NCBI GenBank assembly: GCA_900769445.1
Contig: CAAGGR010000045.1
Coordinates: 1-25,261 of the forward strand
Source of the DNA: an uncultured Alistipes sp.
GTDB taxonomy: Bacteria > Bacteroidota > Bacteroidia > Bacteroidales > Rikenellaceae
Length of the DNA stretch: 25,261 bases
Direction of reading: 5' to 3'
In this document: positions 1 through 7,571 of the stretch, piece after piece
How positions within the stretch are numbered: the stretch's first letter is position 1
Layout: each line of letters opens with the position of its first letter
Position numbers and translations under genes: made by a program
Notes under the pieces: generated by a model
What the model was told of the DNA's origin: nothing
Databases searched by the model: none
What the model saw: the letters and a program-made list of their open reading frames with translations, nothing else

Positions 1-312
1 AAACATAGACAATGTTTAGACAAAGGTTGACATCGTGCAAATTCCTTTCAATGAGCCGTTTACGAGTGCAAACATAAGCTCACTATTCGGAAGTGTCAAG
101 TTAATTCCAAACTATCTGCCAAGATTATCGCAGATTATTGAAAGTGGGGCGATGTTTTCCGAAACCTATGTCTAAGTTTTCGGTTATTGGTTTCAAATAG
201 GTTTGTGAATTTTGTCTATTCTACATAGACAGAGGATGGACAAACATAGACAAAACAGCCACGATATGCCACTGGTGCGCCCCAGGGCGGGCTGCTTAAC
301 TCATTGAGCAAC
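1..312. other. Gene-free stretch with ATAGACA-type motif cluster
   Basis: No convincing gene is seen. The heptamer (A/T)TAGACA or its complement occurs six times: about 5-11, 16-22, 168-174 (inverted), 213-219 (inverted), 225-231 and 246-252. Two of these form a perfect 7-bp inverted repeat with a 5-nt loop (213-231). A 52-codon open frame (20-175, plus) has a protein-like composition but no start codon at its beginning and a TAG directly before it; it could be the tail of a decayed gene. The stretch lies downstream of the 3' end of a tRNA gene, a usual place for integrated elements, so it may be the edge of one. That is inference. Confidence 0.35.
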
Positions 313-342
313 AAAAAAAAGCGAGAAACTTTCGTTTCTCGC
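313..342 (-). terminator. Rho-independent terminator of tRNA-Lys
   Basis: On the minus strand a perfect 9-bp stem (GCGAGAAAC paired with GTTTCTCGC) with a 4-nt loop is followed at once by eight T residues. It begins 5 nt after the tRNA 3' end, so it should end the tRNA-Lys transcript. Confidence 0.88.
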
Positions 343-347
343 TTCTG

Positions 348-420
348 TACCCCCTCAGGGGCTCGAACCCTGGACCCCAACATTAAGAGTGTCGTGCTCT
401 ACCAACTGAGCTAAAGAGGC
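348..420 (-). tRNA. tRNA-Lys (anticodon CTT)
   Basis: The minus strand folds into a full cloverleaf. The D arm contains AGCTCAGTTGGTAGAGC. The anticodon stem CGACA/TGTTG closes the loop CTCTTAA, giving anticodon CTT, which reads AAG (lysine). The T arm is CAGGG-TTCGAGC-CCCTG. The discriminator base is A348 and CCA is not encoded. The 7-bp acceptor stem carries three G-U pairs (1-72, 4-69, 6-67), which is rather weak. The gene stands alone with its own promoter (447-454) and terminator (313-342). Confidence 0.93.
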
Positions 421-446
421 ATTTGCTATCTTTTCGATTGCGAGTG

Positions 447-454
447 CAAAGATA
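447..454 (-). promoter_or_regulatory. -7 promoter element for tRNA-Lys
   Basis: The minus strand reads TATCTTTG, a perfect match to the Bacteroidetes -7 consensus TAnnTTTG, 26 nt before the tRNA 5' end. The expected transcription start is near 441. T-rich sequence lies upstream, but no clear -33 TTTG was identified. Confidence 0.6.
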
Positions 455-605
455 AGGCACTTTTTTTAATCCACCAAATATTTTTTAAGTTTTTTTTTAA
501 TATTTTTTCATTCCCTTTCAAGCTACATTAAGCAAGTATTTATCAATCAGCGAGATACCGCTTAAAGCAAGGTATTTATTAACACAAATAAAATCTCACC
601 AATTT

Positions 606-1898
606 CTATCTATACTCACGATTATCGCTATTCCACTCCTTTCCGCCATCCTCATAGAAGACTGGGATATCAGTTATTGCCTTTGCAGCGAGATAGCTTT
701 CGTACAAACAGATACCATTTGCGCTATCATCAGCAAGGTAATATGCCACAACCGAAGGATGGCGCTTAGTGGTATGAATCATCTGCGTAGTGCGCTCCAC
801 ATACTCCTTACGCCACTTTGGGTCGTTGGATGGATTACCTCCACGCTTACGCGACGCACCCATTTTAGAGGAGTTAATGGGCGCTGTTATTGCCACATAA
901 ATACCCTTAGCATCGCAGAACGACAGCACCTCATCCTTCACTGCGCCAGCAGTAAAGCGCACAGCTCGCGTACCATTATCATATAGTTGCTCCAACTCAA
1001 CAATGGTTATATTTGGAGATAGCTCACACCAAGCCATATCACACGCTTTATTATTTACAGCGAAACGACCATCCTCATATTCAAGTTCTCGAAGTGCCAC
1101 AGCAACATTATAGAACTCTACATCGCGGCCTTCAATACGATTTTTAAGGCGTAGCGAGAGGCGTGTTGGCGACTCACTACTCCACAACACCGAGTCTGGA
1201 ACAGGAGCGCCAAAGCGCATAGTATCGACACCATACATACCGAGTTCAACATCGCGAGTACCAGCATCAAGGCGCAAGGTGTCGTTAAGATACAACTCGT
1301 AATATAGGCGCGAGACCTTATTGCCGAGGGTCTCATTATGCATCACGACGCTGAAATCGGCATTTACAACACCGAAGTCTATATTTGTTCGGTATGCAAT
1401 ATCGCGCACGCGTACGCGCGGTTGCGATATAATATATGCCTCTGGGCGAGGTGCAGCCTTATCGAAGCACTCGATATGGGCAACATCATCACCACCAAGT
1501 AGGCGTAGCTCTACCCTATTTTTATCCTCCTTAGAAATCTTTGTAATGTTATACTCTGCAGCGGCAAAGCCATTGGTCGAGCTACCAGCGCGTTTACCAT
1601 TTATAAAGAGTTCGTATGGCTGTGCTGCACCCTCAACACGGATAAAGACCTGACGTTCGAGCCACGAGAAGGGGTATGTAAACTCACCGCGTAGCACACC
1701 ATCGACCTCAACCCACTCCGTGATAGGTTGCATATATCGCTGGCGCTCCATAGCGCACTCCTTAGCTGCAGCTTCGGTAGGATATGGTATTAGACGTGTA
1801 CGGTACTGAGCCTCACTCTTACGCTGCTGCGCAGAGGCATCTACACCGCATAGCATCATTGAGACAACAAGTCCGACAGAGAGTATAAAACCTTTCAT
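606..1898 (-). CDS. Truncated GH2-like (beta-galactosidase fold) secreted pseudoenzyme
   Basis: A 430-aa exported protein with a signal peptide cleaved near residue 23 (ASA|QQ). Residues about 70-135 resemble the GH2 sugar-binding jelly roll, about 160-270 an Ig-like beta domain, and about 285-430 the first part of the GH2 TIM barrel. The stretch CDAKGIYVAI matches the family's CDEYGLYVID, and RHPSVVAYYLADDSANG matches NHPSIIIWSLGNESGNG. The general acid/base Glu of NES is therefore Asp here (DDS). The protein stops before the barrel half that would carry the nucleophile; GH2 enzymes are usually 600-1000 aa. It is the last gene of the envelope operon, 5 nt after the OstA-like stop. Catalysis is unlikely; a binding or structural role is inferred. 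Confidence 0.75.
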   Translation of the reverse strand: MKGFILSVGLVVSMMLCGVDASAQQRKSEAQYRTRLIPYPTEAAAKECAMERQRYMQPITEWVEVDGVLRGEFTYPFSWLERQVFIRVEGAAQPYELFINGKRAGSSTNGFAAAEYNITKISKEDKNRVELRLLGGDDVAHIECFDKAAPRPEAYIISQPRVRVRDIAYRTNIDFGVVNADFSVVMHNETLGNKVSRLYYELYLNDTLRLDAGTRDVELGMYGVDTMRFGAPVPDSVLWSSESPTRLSLRLKNRIEGRDVEFYNVAVALRELEYEDGRFAVNNKACDMAWCELSPNITIVELEQLYDNGTRAVRFTAGAVKDEVLSFCDAKGIYVAITAPINSSKMGASRKRGGNPSNDPKWRKEYVERTTQMIHTTKRHPSVVAYYLADDSANGICLYESYLAAKAITDIPVFYEDGGKEWNSDNREYR

Positions 1899-1903
1899 AG
1901 CGA

Positions 1904-4630
1904 CTACTTATTAGGATATGTAGCGCGAGTATTACGCCACTCGATAACTTCTGGGGTTAGCTGATCTACCCTATCCACCCACTCACGATTCTCCACCAAG
2001 CGACGACGATCGTAGTCTATACGCTCCGTAATTCTAAAGCGAGGCTTCTGCTTTGCTGCAACATTCTCGCGCTGTGTAGGGCGTATGCTTCGAATAAATA
2101 CCGAGTCGCGAAGAGGGCGACGCTCATAGTGCCATTTGAAATCCTTAAGTTTAAGATCCTGTGTCTCAGGAATCATATTCATAGGATAAAGCACATATGT
2201 AGGGTTCTGCTTATATGCAATCTTATCAATCTCGCCCTCTGCCAAGTAGAACGAGATACTTGCACTCTCGATATACATCAAACCTGTAACCTCGGGACTA
2301 TCCTCCTCCTGCATATAGTATATCGTCTGAGCATTACCATCGACATCATTACGATAGACCTCTCCATCGGCAAAGTAGGCAGTCATATCTTTGCCCGTAA
2401 CCTGATTGTAGTAGGTCGTATCGATCTCCATACCCATCATCGGGCGACCCATAAAGTGAGCCTTCGTAAGCACCTCGTTACGAGTATATATAGCCATCGA
2501 GTCGGATGTAATCTGATTATTCTCGTTCCACATCACCGGATCAATATAGAGACGTATTATCGAGTCGGTATTAAGCATTGTCATAGAGTCGCATGCCATC
2601 TGCGAGTCCGAACGATACATCCTTACGCGCCTATATGCCTTAATCATCTTGTAGACACTATCTTCTGGGAATGGTGGCGCCATATTGATACTATCGCGAC
2701 CAAGACTATCCATACGCATACTATCCGCAGCTAAGCTATCTACCAACATAGTATCGCGCTCCTCACGAACAATGCTATCCACAGCAACGCTATCAGTAGT
2801 TACACTATCAATGACGTAGTCTGGGCCTGTATAGACCTTACCGCGCTTCAATGCTCGCGCCTTAGCCTTATCTATCTTTCTACGATTACGCTCCTCTGTT
2901 TTCTGCTTTACACGCTCCAAGCGCGCCTTCTCCTCATCGGCAAGCTGGGCGCTACGCGCTCTACGCTTAGCGATAATCGAGTCGACCTCAATCTTTAGCA
3001 GCGAGTCTTGGATATGCTTTATAGAGTCCATCTCGCGCCTCTTAATAGAGTCTAACGAATCCTGCACAATGCGCTCCGCAGCGCGGATAGAGTCGCGCAC
3101 GCGACGACGCTCCATCTTAGCACGATAACGTATCTGTCGTGGCGTAAGCACCTTAACGCTATCCTTAGAGAGCGTATCTACAGCCATAGAATCCAAACGA
3201 ACAGAGTCCGTCATAAGAGTATCTGCTACATATGCAACAGACGACAATGTGTCTGTAGCGACACTATCTACCTCCGTCTCTACCACCTCTACACCTCTGT
3301 CATCATTTACCATAGCCTCCCCATCTGGCGTAGCACTCAAATCGCGCTTATGCTCCTCGTCGCGCTCTGTTTGACGTCTTCGGCCACTATCCTCGCGCAT
3401 ATCTTGCTCTCTATTCTTGCTAAGCACATCAGACAACTCCCGAGATGATTTCTCTACCTCGGATTCACCCTTAGGGTTCTCTGTCATATCGGCAGTCTTC
3501 TCAATATTGTCGCGCAGTGTAGAGTCCTGCATATCTCGCGCCGAGTCTTCCACACCTCGCTCCTTAACCTCCTCATGTGTTGCACTATTTGAGGTAGTAT
3601 CCACTACCGATGGTGGTAACACAGGAATAGTGTACAGCCACAATGTATCGGCACACAAATAGACAGAGTCTGGCTGGTCTGGATTGTAGTTAATCATCGA
3701 AGGACGACGGGTAAAGAGTGCATTATCCAAGTCATCCCACCACTCACCATAATCGGCAAAGCCAAGAATCTTCTGCGTGGTATCATCCATCTGTATATTG
3801 CTTCGACCTATGATATGACCAGTTGTGCGATAGTATTCAATAGTATCACTCCACACCTCGCGCTCCTCAGAGAGCATATAGGCATCGCGTGTCAGGTTGT
3901 ACAAATCCTCCGCCTTGGCATAGTTACCAGCATTAGCAAATAGATACTCATCCTTTTCGTTCCAGATATTTGTATTCGTAAAGTATTGAGCATCCTCGGT
4001 CTGAGTATTAAATATCACCGAATCGCCAGTCATAAGATACTTCTCATCGCGCATCTCCACATTATCCACTGCGATAAGGTTGTGAGTCTGGGTATTGTAA
4101 TATCCACGCTCCGCCTCCAAGTGGCTCTCACCCTTGCGCACATAGCAACCATCGTAGAATATACCCACCTCCTCGGCAGTATCAAACATACAGTTATAGG
4201 TGTACATCACCGCATCGCCATCCACAACCTTCACAAGCTCAGAATATATGGTGGCGGTACTATTAGCACGGTCGTAATGAGCTCTGTCGCCATAGGCATA
4301 GGTCTCATTCTGGTTGATTAAGACATTACCAAAGCACTCGAAACTCTGGTTTGGGTAGCGTATAGCACTATCGGCAAGGATTACTGTACCGTTATGGTGG
4401 GCTGCGAAGTTACCGACAAGAATGAAGACCGTTGAGTCTTCATGCTCGATAAGGTAACTATCATCAGCAATCATATCGACCATATGTCGCTCTGCACTCT
4501 TAGTTTGTGTAGTTGCAAAGAGAGCATCATAGTCTACAGCATAGTGATAGTTATGGCCACTCGCGGCGTAGAACAGCGCTCCACACAGCAAACTAACCAC
4601 AACAATAGGAACTAATATCTTTTTGCGCAT
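1904..4630 (-). CDS. OstA/LptA-like envelope protein with charged central insertion
   Basis: A protein of about 908 aa from ATG 4630; GTG 4636 would add two residues. One N-terminal membrane anchor or signal (about residues 5-25) precedes an OstA-type beta-jellyroll region built of strand repeats (about 50-340). The family bridges LPS transport across the periplasm. About 325 residues (about 341-665) interrupt the fold. They are rich in D, S, R, K and E, with many DS-x steps (DSV, DSM, DSL) and a probable coiled coil at about 500-600. OstA-like sequence resumes at about 670 and runs to about 830. Gene order (chaperone, SurA-like, OstA-like) fits a role in outer-membrane LPS assembly. The family call is firm; the job of the insertion is unknown. 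Confidence 0.85.
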   Translation of the reverse strand: MRKKILVPIVVVSLLCGALFYAASGHNYHYAVDYDALFATTQTKSAERHMVDMIADDSYLIEHEDSTVFILVGNFAAHHNGTVILADSAIRYPNQSFECFGNVLINQNETYAYGDRAHYDRANSTATIYSELVKVVDGDAVMYTYNCMFDTAEEVGIFYDGCYVRKGESHLEAERGYYNTQTHNLIAVDNVEMRDEKYLMTGDSVIFNTQTEDAQYFTNTNIWNEKDEYLFANAGNYAKAEDLYNLTRDAYMLSEEREVWSDTIEYYRTTGHIIGRSNIQMDDTTQKILGFADYGEWWDDLDNALFTRRPSMINYNPDQPDSVYLCADTLWLYTIPVLPPSVVDTTSNSATHEEVKERGVEDSARDMQDSTLRDNIEKTADMTENPKGESEVEKSSRELSDVLSKNREQDMREDSGRRRQTERDEEHKRDLSATPDGEAMVNDDRGVEVVETEVDSVATDTLSSVAYVADTLMTDSVRLDSMAVDTLSKDSVKVLTPRQIRYRAKMERRRVRDSIRAAERIVQDSLDSIKRREMDSIKHIQDSLLKIEVDSIIAKRRARSAQLADEEKARLERVKQKTEERNRRKIDKAKARALKRGKVYTGPDYVIDSVTTDSVAVDSIVREERDTMLVDSLAADSMRMDSLGRDSINMAPPFPEDSVYKMIKAYRRVRMYRSDSQMACDSMTMLNTDSIIRLYIDPVMWNENNQITSDSMAIYTRNEVLTKAHFMGRPMMGMEIDTTYYNQVTGKDMTAYFADGEVYRNDVDGNAQTIYYMQEEDSPEVTGLMYIESASISFYLAEGEIDKIAYKQNPTYVLYPMNMIPETQDLKLKDFKWHYERRPLRDSVFIRSIRPTQRENVAAKQKPRFRITERIDYDRRRLVENREWVDRVDQLTPEVIEWRNTRATYPNK

Positions 4631-4652
4631 ATGCACACTATATTGTTTATTT

Positions 4653-6080
4653 TTACTTTACCCACTCTTTGATTTCAAACTCACCATCGCGATACTCTGG
4701 GTCGATATAGACATACATCGACTCAATCTTATCTACAAGCCACTCACGATATACACTCTCCTGCTTCTTTGTTAGTGCCATCTCCTCGAGACGGATATAG
4801 TCATCCTCCAACGTTGCGGTATGTGATGGTATAATCTCCACGAGCTTCACAATCTTACTCATCTGGTTACCCATAAGATCGGTGGTATGGAACGAATCCG
4901 ATACCTCGCCAACCTTTAGGCGCATCAACGCAGCATAGTCATCCAACGACTTACCTCCCTGTGAGCTAAAATCCTCCTTAAGGAAGCGAGTCGCGGTAAG
5001 ACGTGCGCCAGCGTATACACCCATACGGGCAAGGACATCACTATTTGACACTATACCTCCATTATACTTCGACACAGCATCGTCGGAGTGCTTCAACGCA
5101 GCCTCTGCAAAGCTGAGTGAGTCCATACGCACAAGACGCGCTATGCTATCCAACTCCCTGGCTGGCTGGGCAAGCTCCTCATATGTGAATGTTGGGCGAA
5201 GCAGGATATGACGACAACGATATGCATCGCCACGCTTCTCGATAAGCTCGATAATATGGAAACCAAACTCGGTCTCTACAATCTCCGAAATCTGTCCTGG
5301 CTTTAGCTTCTCCAACGCCTCAGCAAAAGGACGAACGAAGTATGCCGCTGGCATAGGCTCCATCTCGCCACCATACATAGCCGATCCATCCAACGAGTAC
5401 ATACGCGCCAACACCGAGAACTTAGTCTGTCCCGTAACGATACGCTCACGCATATCAAGCAAGCGCTCCTTAGTACGCTGCTGTGCCTCCTTTAGCGATG
5501 CTGGGAACTTCGTGATGTGCGCATACACATACTGCTCGCCAATCATAGGCAGGCTATCCTTGTCAGCACTCTTGTAGAAGCGCTCCACCTCTCCAGGCAC
5601 AACTGTAACCTTACCTACAATCTCATTACGCATAGCCTCAGCATACATCTGCTCCTCGTAGCGAGAACGCAACATCTCGCGGTAAGTAAATATTGGCATA
5701 TGCTCCTTAACCTCAAGTTCAGCAATACCTCCCGCCTCGGTGATAAGTTGCTGGAGATAGGTCTCAATGCGAGAAGACACCTCCGATGTATTTACCTCCA
5801 CCGAGTCGATAAGGGCTTGGTTATAGAGCAACTTCTGCTCAAGCATAGCCTCCAACGCCTCATTCATAGGGTCGCGATCCGAAGTGTAACCCATCTGGCG
5901 ACGCTGTGCCACCAAGGCATCAGCATACTCGGCAACCTCGGAGTATAACACCGACGAGCCGCCTACAACCGCCACAACCTTATCAAGCATAACCTGTCGA
6001 CGTTGCTGCTGTGCCTCGCACTCCTCAACCATACAACCTAAGGCCACAAACACAACTAATGTGTATAAAAACTTTTTCAT
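4653..6080 (-). CDS. surA: SurA-like periplasmic peptidylprolyl isomerase
   Basis: A 475-aa exported chaperone with a signal peptide at residues 1-23. A SurA N-terminal helical domain begins LDKVVAVVGGSSVLYSEV and runs through MLEQKLLYNQALIDS. Two parvulin-type domains follow. The first (about 180-285) ends in LKPGQISEIVETEFGFHIIEL, a classic parvulin signature. The second starts at YRCRHILLRP, with SDDAVSKYNGG and LKVGEVSDSF. SurA escorts unfolded outer-membrane proteins to the BAM complex. It lies 20 nt after the upstream lipoprotein chaperone and 22 nt before the OstA-like ATG, so it is in the same operon. Assignment to the family is firm; strict SurA orthology is not proven. Confidence 0.9.
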   Translation of the reverse strand: MKKFLYTLVVFVALGCMVEECEAQQQRRQVMLDKVVAVVGGSSVLYSEVAEYADALVAQRRQMGYTSDRDPMNEALEAMLEQKLLYNQALIDSVEVNTSEVSSRIETYLQQLITEAGGIAELEVKEHMPIFTYREMLRSRYEEQMYAEAMRNEIVGKVTVVPGEVERFYKSADKDSLPMIGEQYVYAHITKFPASLKEAQQRTKERLLDMRERIVTGQTKFSVLARMYSLDGSAMYGGEMEPMPAAYFVRPFAEALEKLKPGQISEIVETEFGFHIIELIEKRGDAYRCRHILLRPTFTYEELAQPARELDSIARLVRMDSLSFAEAALKHSDDAVSKYNGGIVSNSDVLARMGVYAGARLTATRFLKEDFSSQGGKSLDDYAALMRLKVGEVSDSFHTTDLMGNQMSKIVKLVEIIPSHTATLEDDYIRLEEMALTKKQESVYREWLVDKIESMYVYIDPEYRDGEFEIKEWVK

Positions 6081-6100
6081 ATTTCGATTTATATTATCTT

Positions 6101-7084
6101 CTAATCAACATCGCTCGGTATCTCCTCCTCGAGAACCTCCTCCAAATCACCAATCTCCATCTGCACACTACCCTTCTGCTCAGGGAGGTAACTCATAGAG
6201 TGTAGCAACACGCTATCAACCATAGAGACCCTACCCGAAACAATAGCATCACGCGTCAACTCCGCCTCATACCTATCCACAATAGCGGCACGACGCTCGG
6301 CATATAGCCTACGACGTATATCCTCCTTAACACACTCCAACGGCGCCACCTCACCCTTACGAGCCACGTCGACAATGATAAAGTAGAAGTTCGCCTCGTC
6401 TGACGACATCTGCTGAACGCCACTCTTGGTAAGGAGATTTGCATATGACGATGAACGCTCCGTAGGCAGATTGCTCAAAAAGTCGGAATAGGTAACCCAC
6501 TGCGCCATAAGATCCGAGAATTGAAGATTGTGCTTCTCGCACAAGGCTCTCACCTCCTCGGCATTACCACGCTTGGCAACACCCTTGAGAGCGGTGCTTA
6601 GAGTCGTGGTATTACGGAATTTCTTTGGGGTCTTGACAACGACACCGCGCACCTTGTTATGGTCGAGCTTAAAGGATGCGCTATTGGCACGATAGTATGC
6701 CGAGAGCTGCTTATCGGTAATCTCGAGGTCGATGCTGTTGTCGATATAGTACTGGTCAAGCTGACGCATTATAAGCGACTGACGATACCCCTCCACTAAG
6801 CGCTCAATTTCAGCCTGATGCGAGGATAGCACCTCCTCAGCCCTACGCATCTTAAGTTGGTTAAGCACCCAATTCTCGATGTACATCTTAGCGAACGTAA
6901 CGCTATCTACGCCACTAAGCTCCTTTGGCATATCGCGCTCGATATCAGAACTTAGCAGGGTCTTATTATCGACCGTTGCCACAACATCCAACTCAGCACT
7001 ATCGCCAATCTGAATAGGGATATGGCGACATGCTGTAACCAATATAACAAGGGTCAACGCAACTATGTGAATAAACTTTTGCAT
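6101..7084 (-). CDS. Lipoprotein SurA/PpiC-like chaperone
   Basis: A 327-aa protein from ATG 7084, starting MQKFIHIVALTLVILVTAC with a lipobox (VTAC). An upstream in-frame ATG at 7126 is unlikely because the promoter box (7095-7102) lies between it and 7084. Residues about 30-130 look like a SurA N-terminal domain: VATVDNKTLLSSDIERDMP, then a long helical stretch with NQLKMRRAEEVL. The middle part resembles a degenerate parvulin domain without the usual GFHII motif. The C-terminus is acidic. As the first gene of the operon ahead of the SurA-like isomerase and OstA-like protein, it is probably an envelope-folding factor. Isomerase activity is doubtful. Confidence 0.75.
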   Translation of the reverse strand: MQKFIHIVALTLVILVTACRHIPIQIGDSAELDVVATVDNKTLLSSDIERDMPKELSGVDSVTFAKMYIENWVLNQLKMRRAEEVLSSHQAEIERLVEGYRQSLIMRQLDQYYIDNSIDLEITDKQLSAYYRANSASFKLDHNKVRGVVVKTPKKFRNTTTLSTALKGVAKRGNAEEVRALCEKHNLQFSDLMAQWVTYSDFLSNLPTERSSSYANLLTKSGVQQMSSDEANFYFIIVDVARKGEVAPLECVKEDIRRRLYAERRAAIVDRYEAELTRDAIVSGRVSMVDSVLLHSMSYLPEQKGSVQMEIGDLEEVLEEEIPSDVD

Positions 7085-7094
7085 AATCAATCGG

Positions 7095-7102
7095 CAAAGA
7101 TA
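7095..7102 (-). promoter_or_regulatory. -7 promoter element for the chaperone/OstA operon
   Basis: The minus strand reads TATCTTTG, matching TAnnTTTG exactly. The predicted start of transcription is only about 5 nt before ATG 7084, so the mRNA would be almost leaderless. This is the argument for ATG 7084 over 7126. Confidence 0.6.
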
Positions 7103-7168
7103 CATTTTTTCTCGGTAAAAACGCACTATAATCGAAGATTATTGCAAAGCAATAGGAAAAATAATTAG

Positions 7169-7331
7169 GAATTAGTAGAGAGTAATGAGTAATGGTTAAA
7201 AGTCTGCGACTTTTTTTTAGGAAGAGGCCGAAGGGTTAAAAAAACATTGATAGCTTAATACGCTTACCCTTATGCCCTTTTAGGCCCCTTTAGTCCTCTT
7301 CAGCGAAGCTGTTCGCTCCAAAGAGCGAAAC
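7169..7331 (+). repeat. Dispersed structured repeat R2, copy 1
   Basis: About 163 bp closely similar to 17057-17232. Shared landmarks in order: GGTTAAAAGTCT, the hairpin AAAAGTC-TGC-GACTTTT (7198-7214), GAGGCCGAAGGGTTA, ATTGATAGCTTAATACG, CCCTTATGCCCTTTTAGGCC, and a terminal hairpin TTCGCTC-CAAA-GAGCGAA (7312-7329). GAAGAGG (7221-7227) can pair with CCTCTTC (7295-7301), enclosing most of the element. It lies upstream of a minus-strand gene start, as does copy 2. No open frame of note. Confidence 0.8.
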
Positions 7332-7360
7332 TCACCAAAACTACACGGAGCGTGAGACCA

Positions 7361-7400
7361 AATTTCTTGTCAGAAGGGGTTAGATGTGGCCTCGATAAAT
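7361..7400 (+). repeat. Solo left end of repeat R1
   Basis: A perfect copy of the 20-bp R1 end AATTTCTTGTCAGAAGGGGT (7361-7380), followed by TGGCCTCGATAAA, which is shared with the R1 copy at 25152. Similarity then stops at an A-tract belonging to the neighbouring terminator. It looks like a truncated R1. Confidence 0.75.
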
Positions 7401-7435
7401 AAAAAAAACTACCCCGAAATAACTCTCAGGGTAGT
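7401..7435 (-). terminator. Rho-independent terminator after the nitroreductase operon
   Basis: On the minus strand a 10-position stem (ACTACCCTGA against TCGGGGTAGT, one mismatch) with an 8-nt loop at 7408-7435 is followed by seven T residues. It sits about 135 nt past the nitroreductase stop and would end that transcript after it has copied R1. A competing 12-bp palindrome GGTAGTACTACC covers 7430-7441. Confidence 0.75.
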
Positions 7436-7442
7436 ACTACCT

Positions 7443-7571
7443 AATTTCTTGTCAGAAGGGGTTAGATTTGGTGCCAAGTTGAAATTGGCACGGATGGGGG
7501 TGTACTTGGCGTACATCCCCATTCGGGACAATGAGCTTGGTGCCGAAGATGACCCCTTATCACAAGAAATT
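7443..7571 (+). repeat. Full-length palindromic repeat R1
   Basis: 129 bp. The left end AATTTCTTGTCAGAAGGGGT (7443-7462) matches the complement of the right end (7552-7571) at 18 of 20 positions. Inside, 7484-7532 forms a hairpin of 22 positions per arm (18 Watson-Crick, 2 G-T, 2 mismatched) around loop TTGGC. The segments between the ends and the hairpin also pair partly, with G-T wobbles, so the whole element can fold as one long stem. It has no transposase. Its right end overlaps the nitroreductase stop codon. An open frame runs through it in plus direction. Confidence 0.85.

Noticed and set aside
20..175. Open frame of 52 codons at the window start
   Set aside because: No start codon at its beginning, a stop immediately before it and no recognised motif; kept only as a remark in the region entry.
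2129..2734. A 201-codon plus-strand frame opposite the OstA-like gene
   Set aside because: Composition rich in H, I, L and C as expected for antisense of a coding frame, with no promoter; a shadow.
6101..7126. Longer start (ATG 7126) for the lipoprotein chaperone
   Set aside because: It would lie upstream of the -7 promoter box and place 14 residues before a normal lipoprotein signal.
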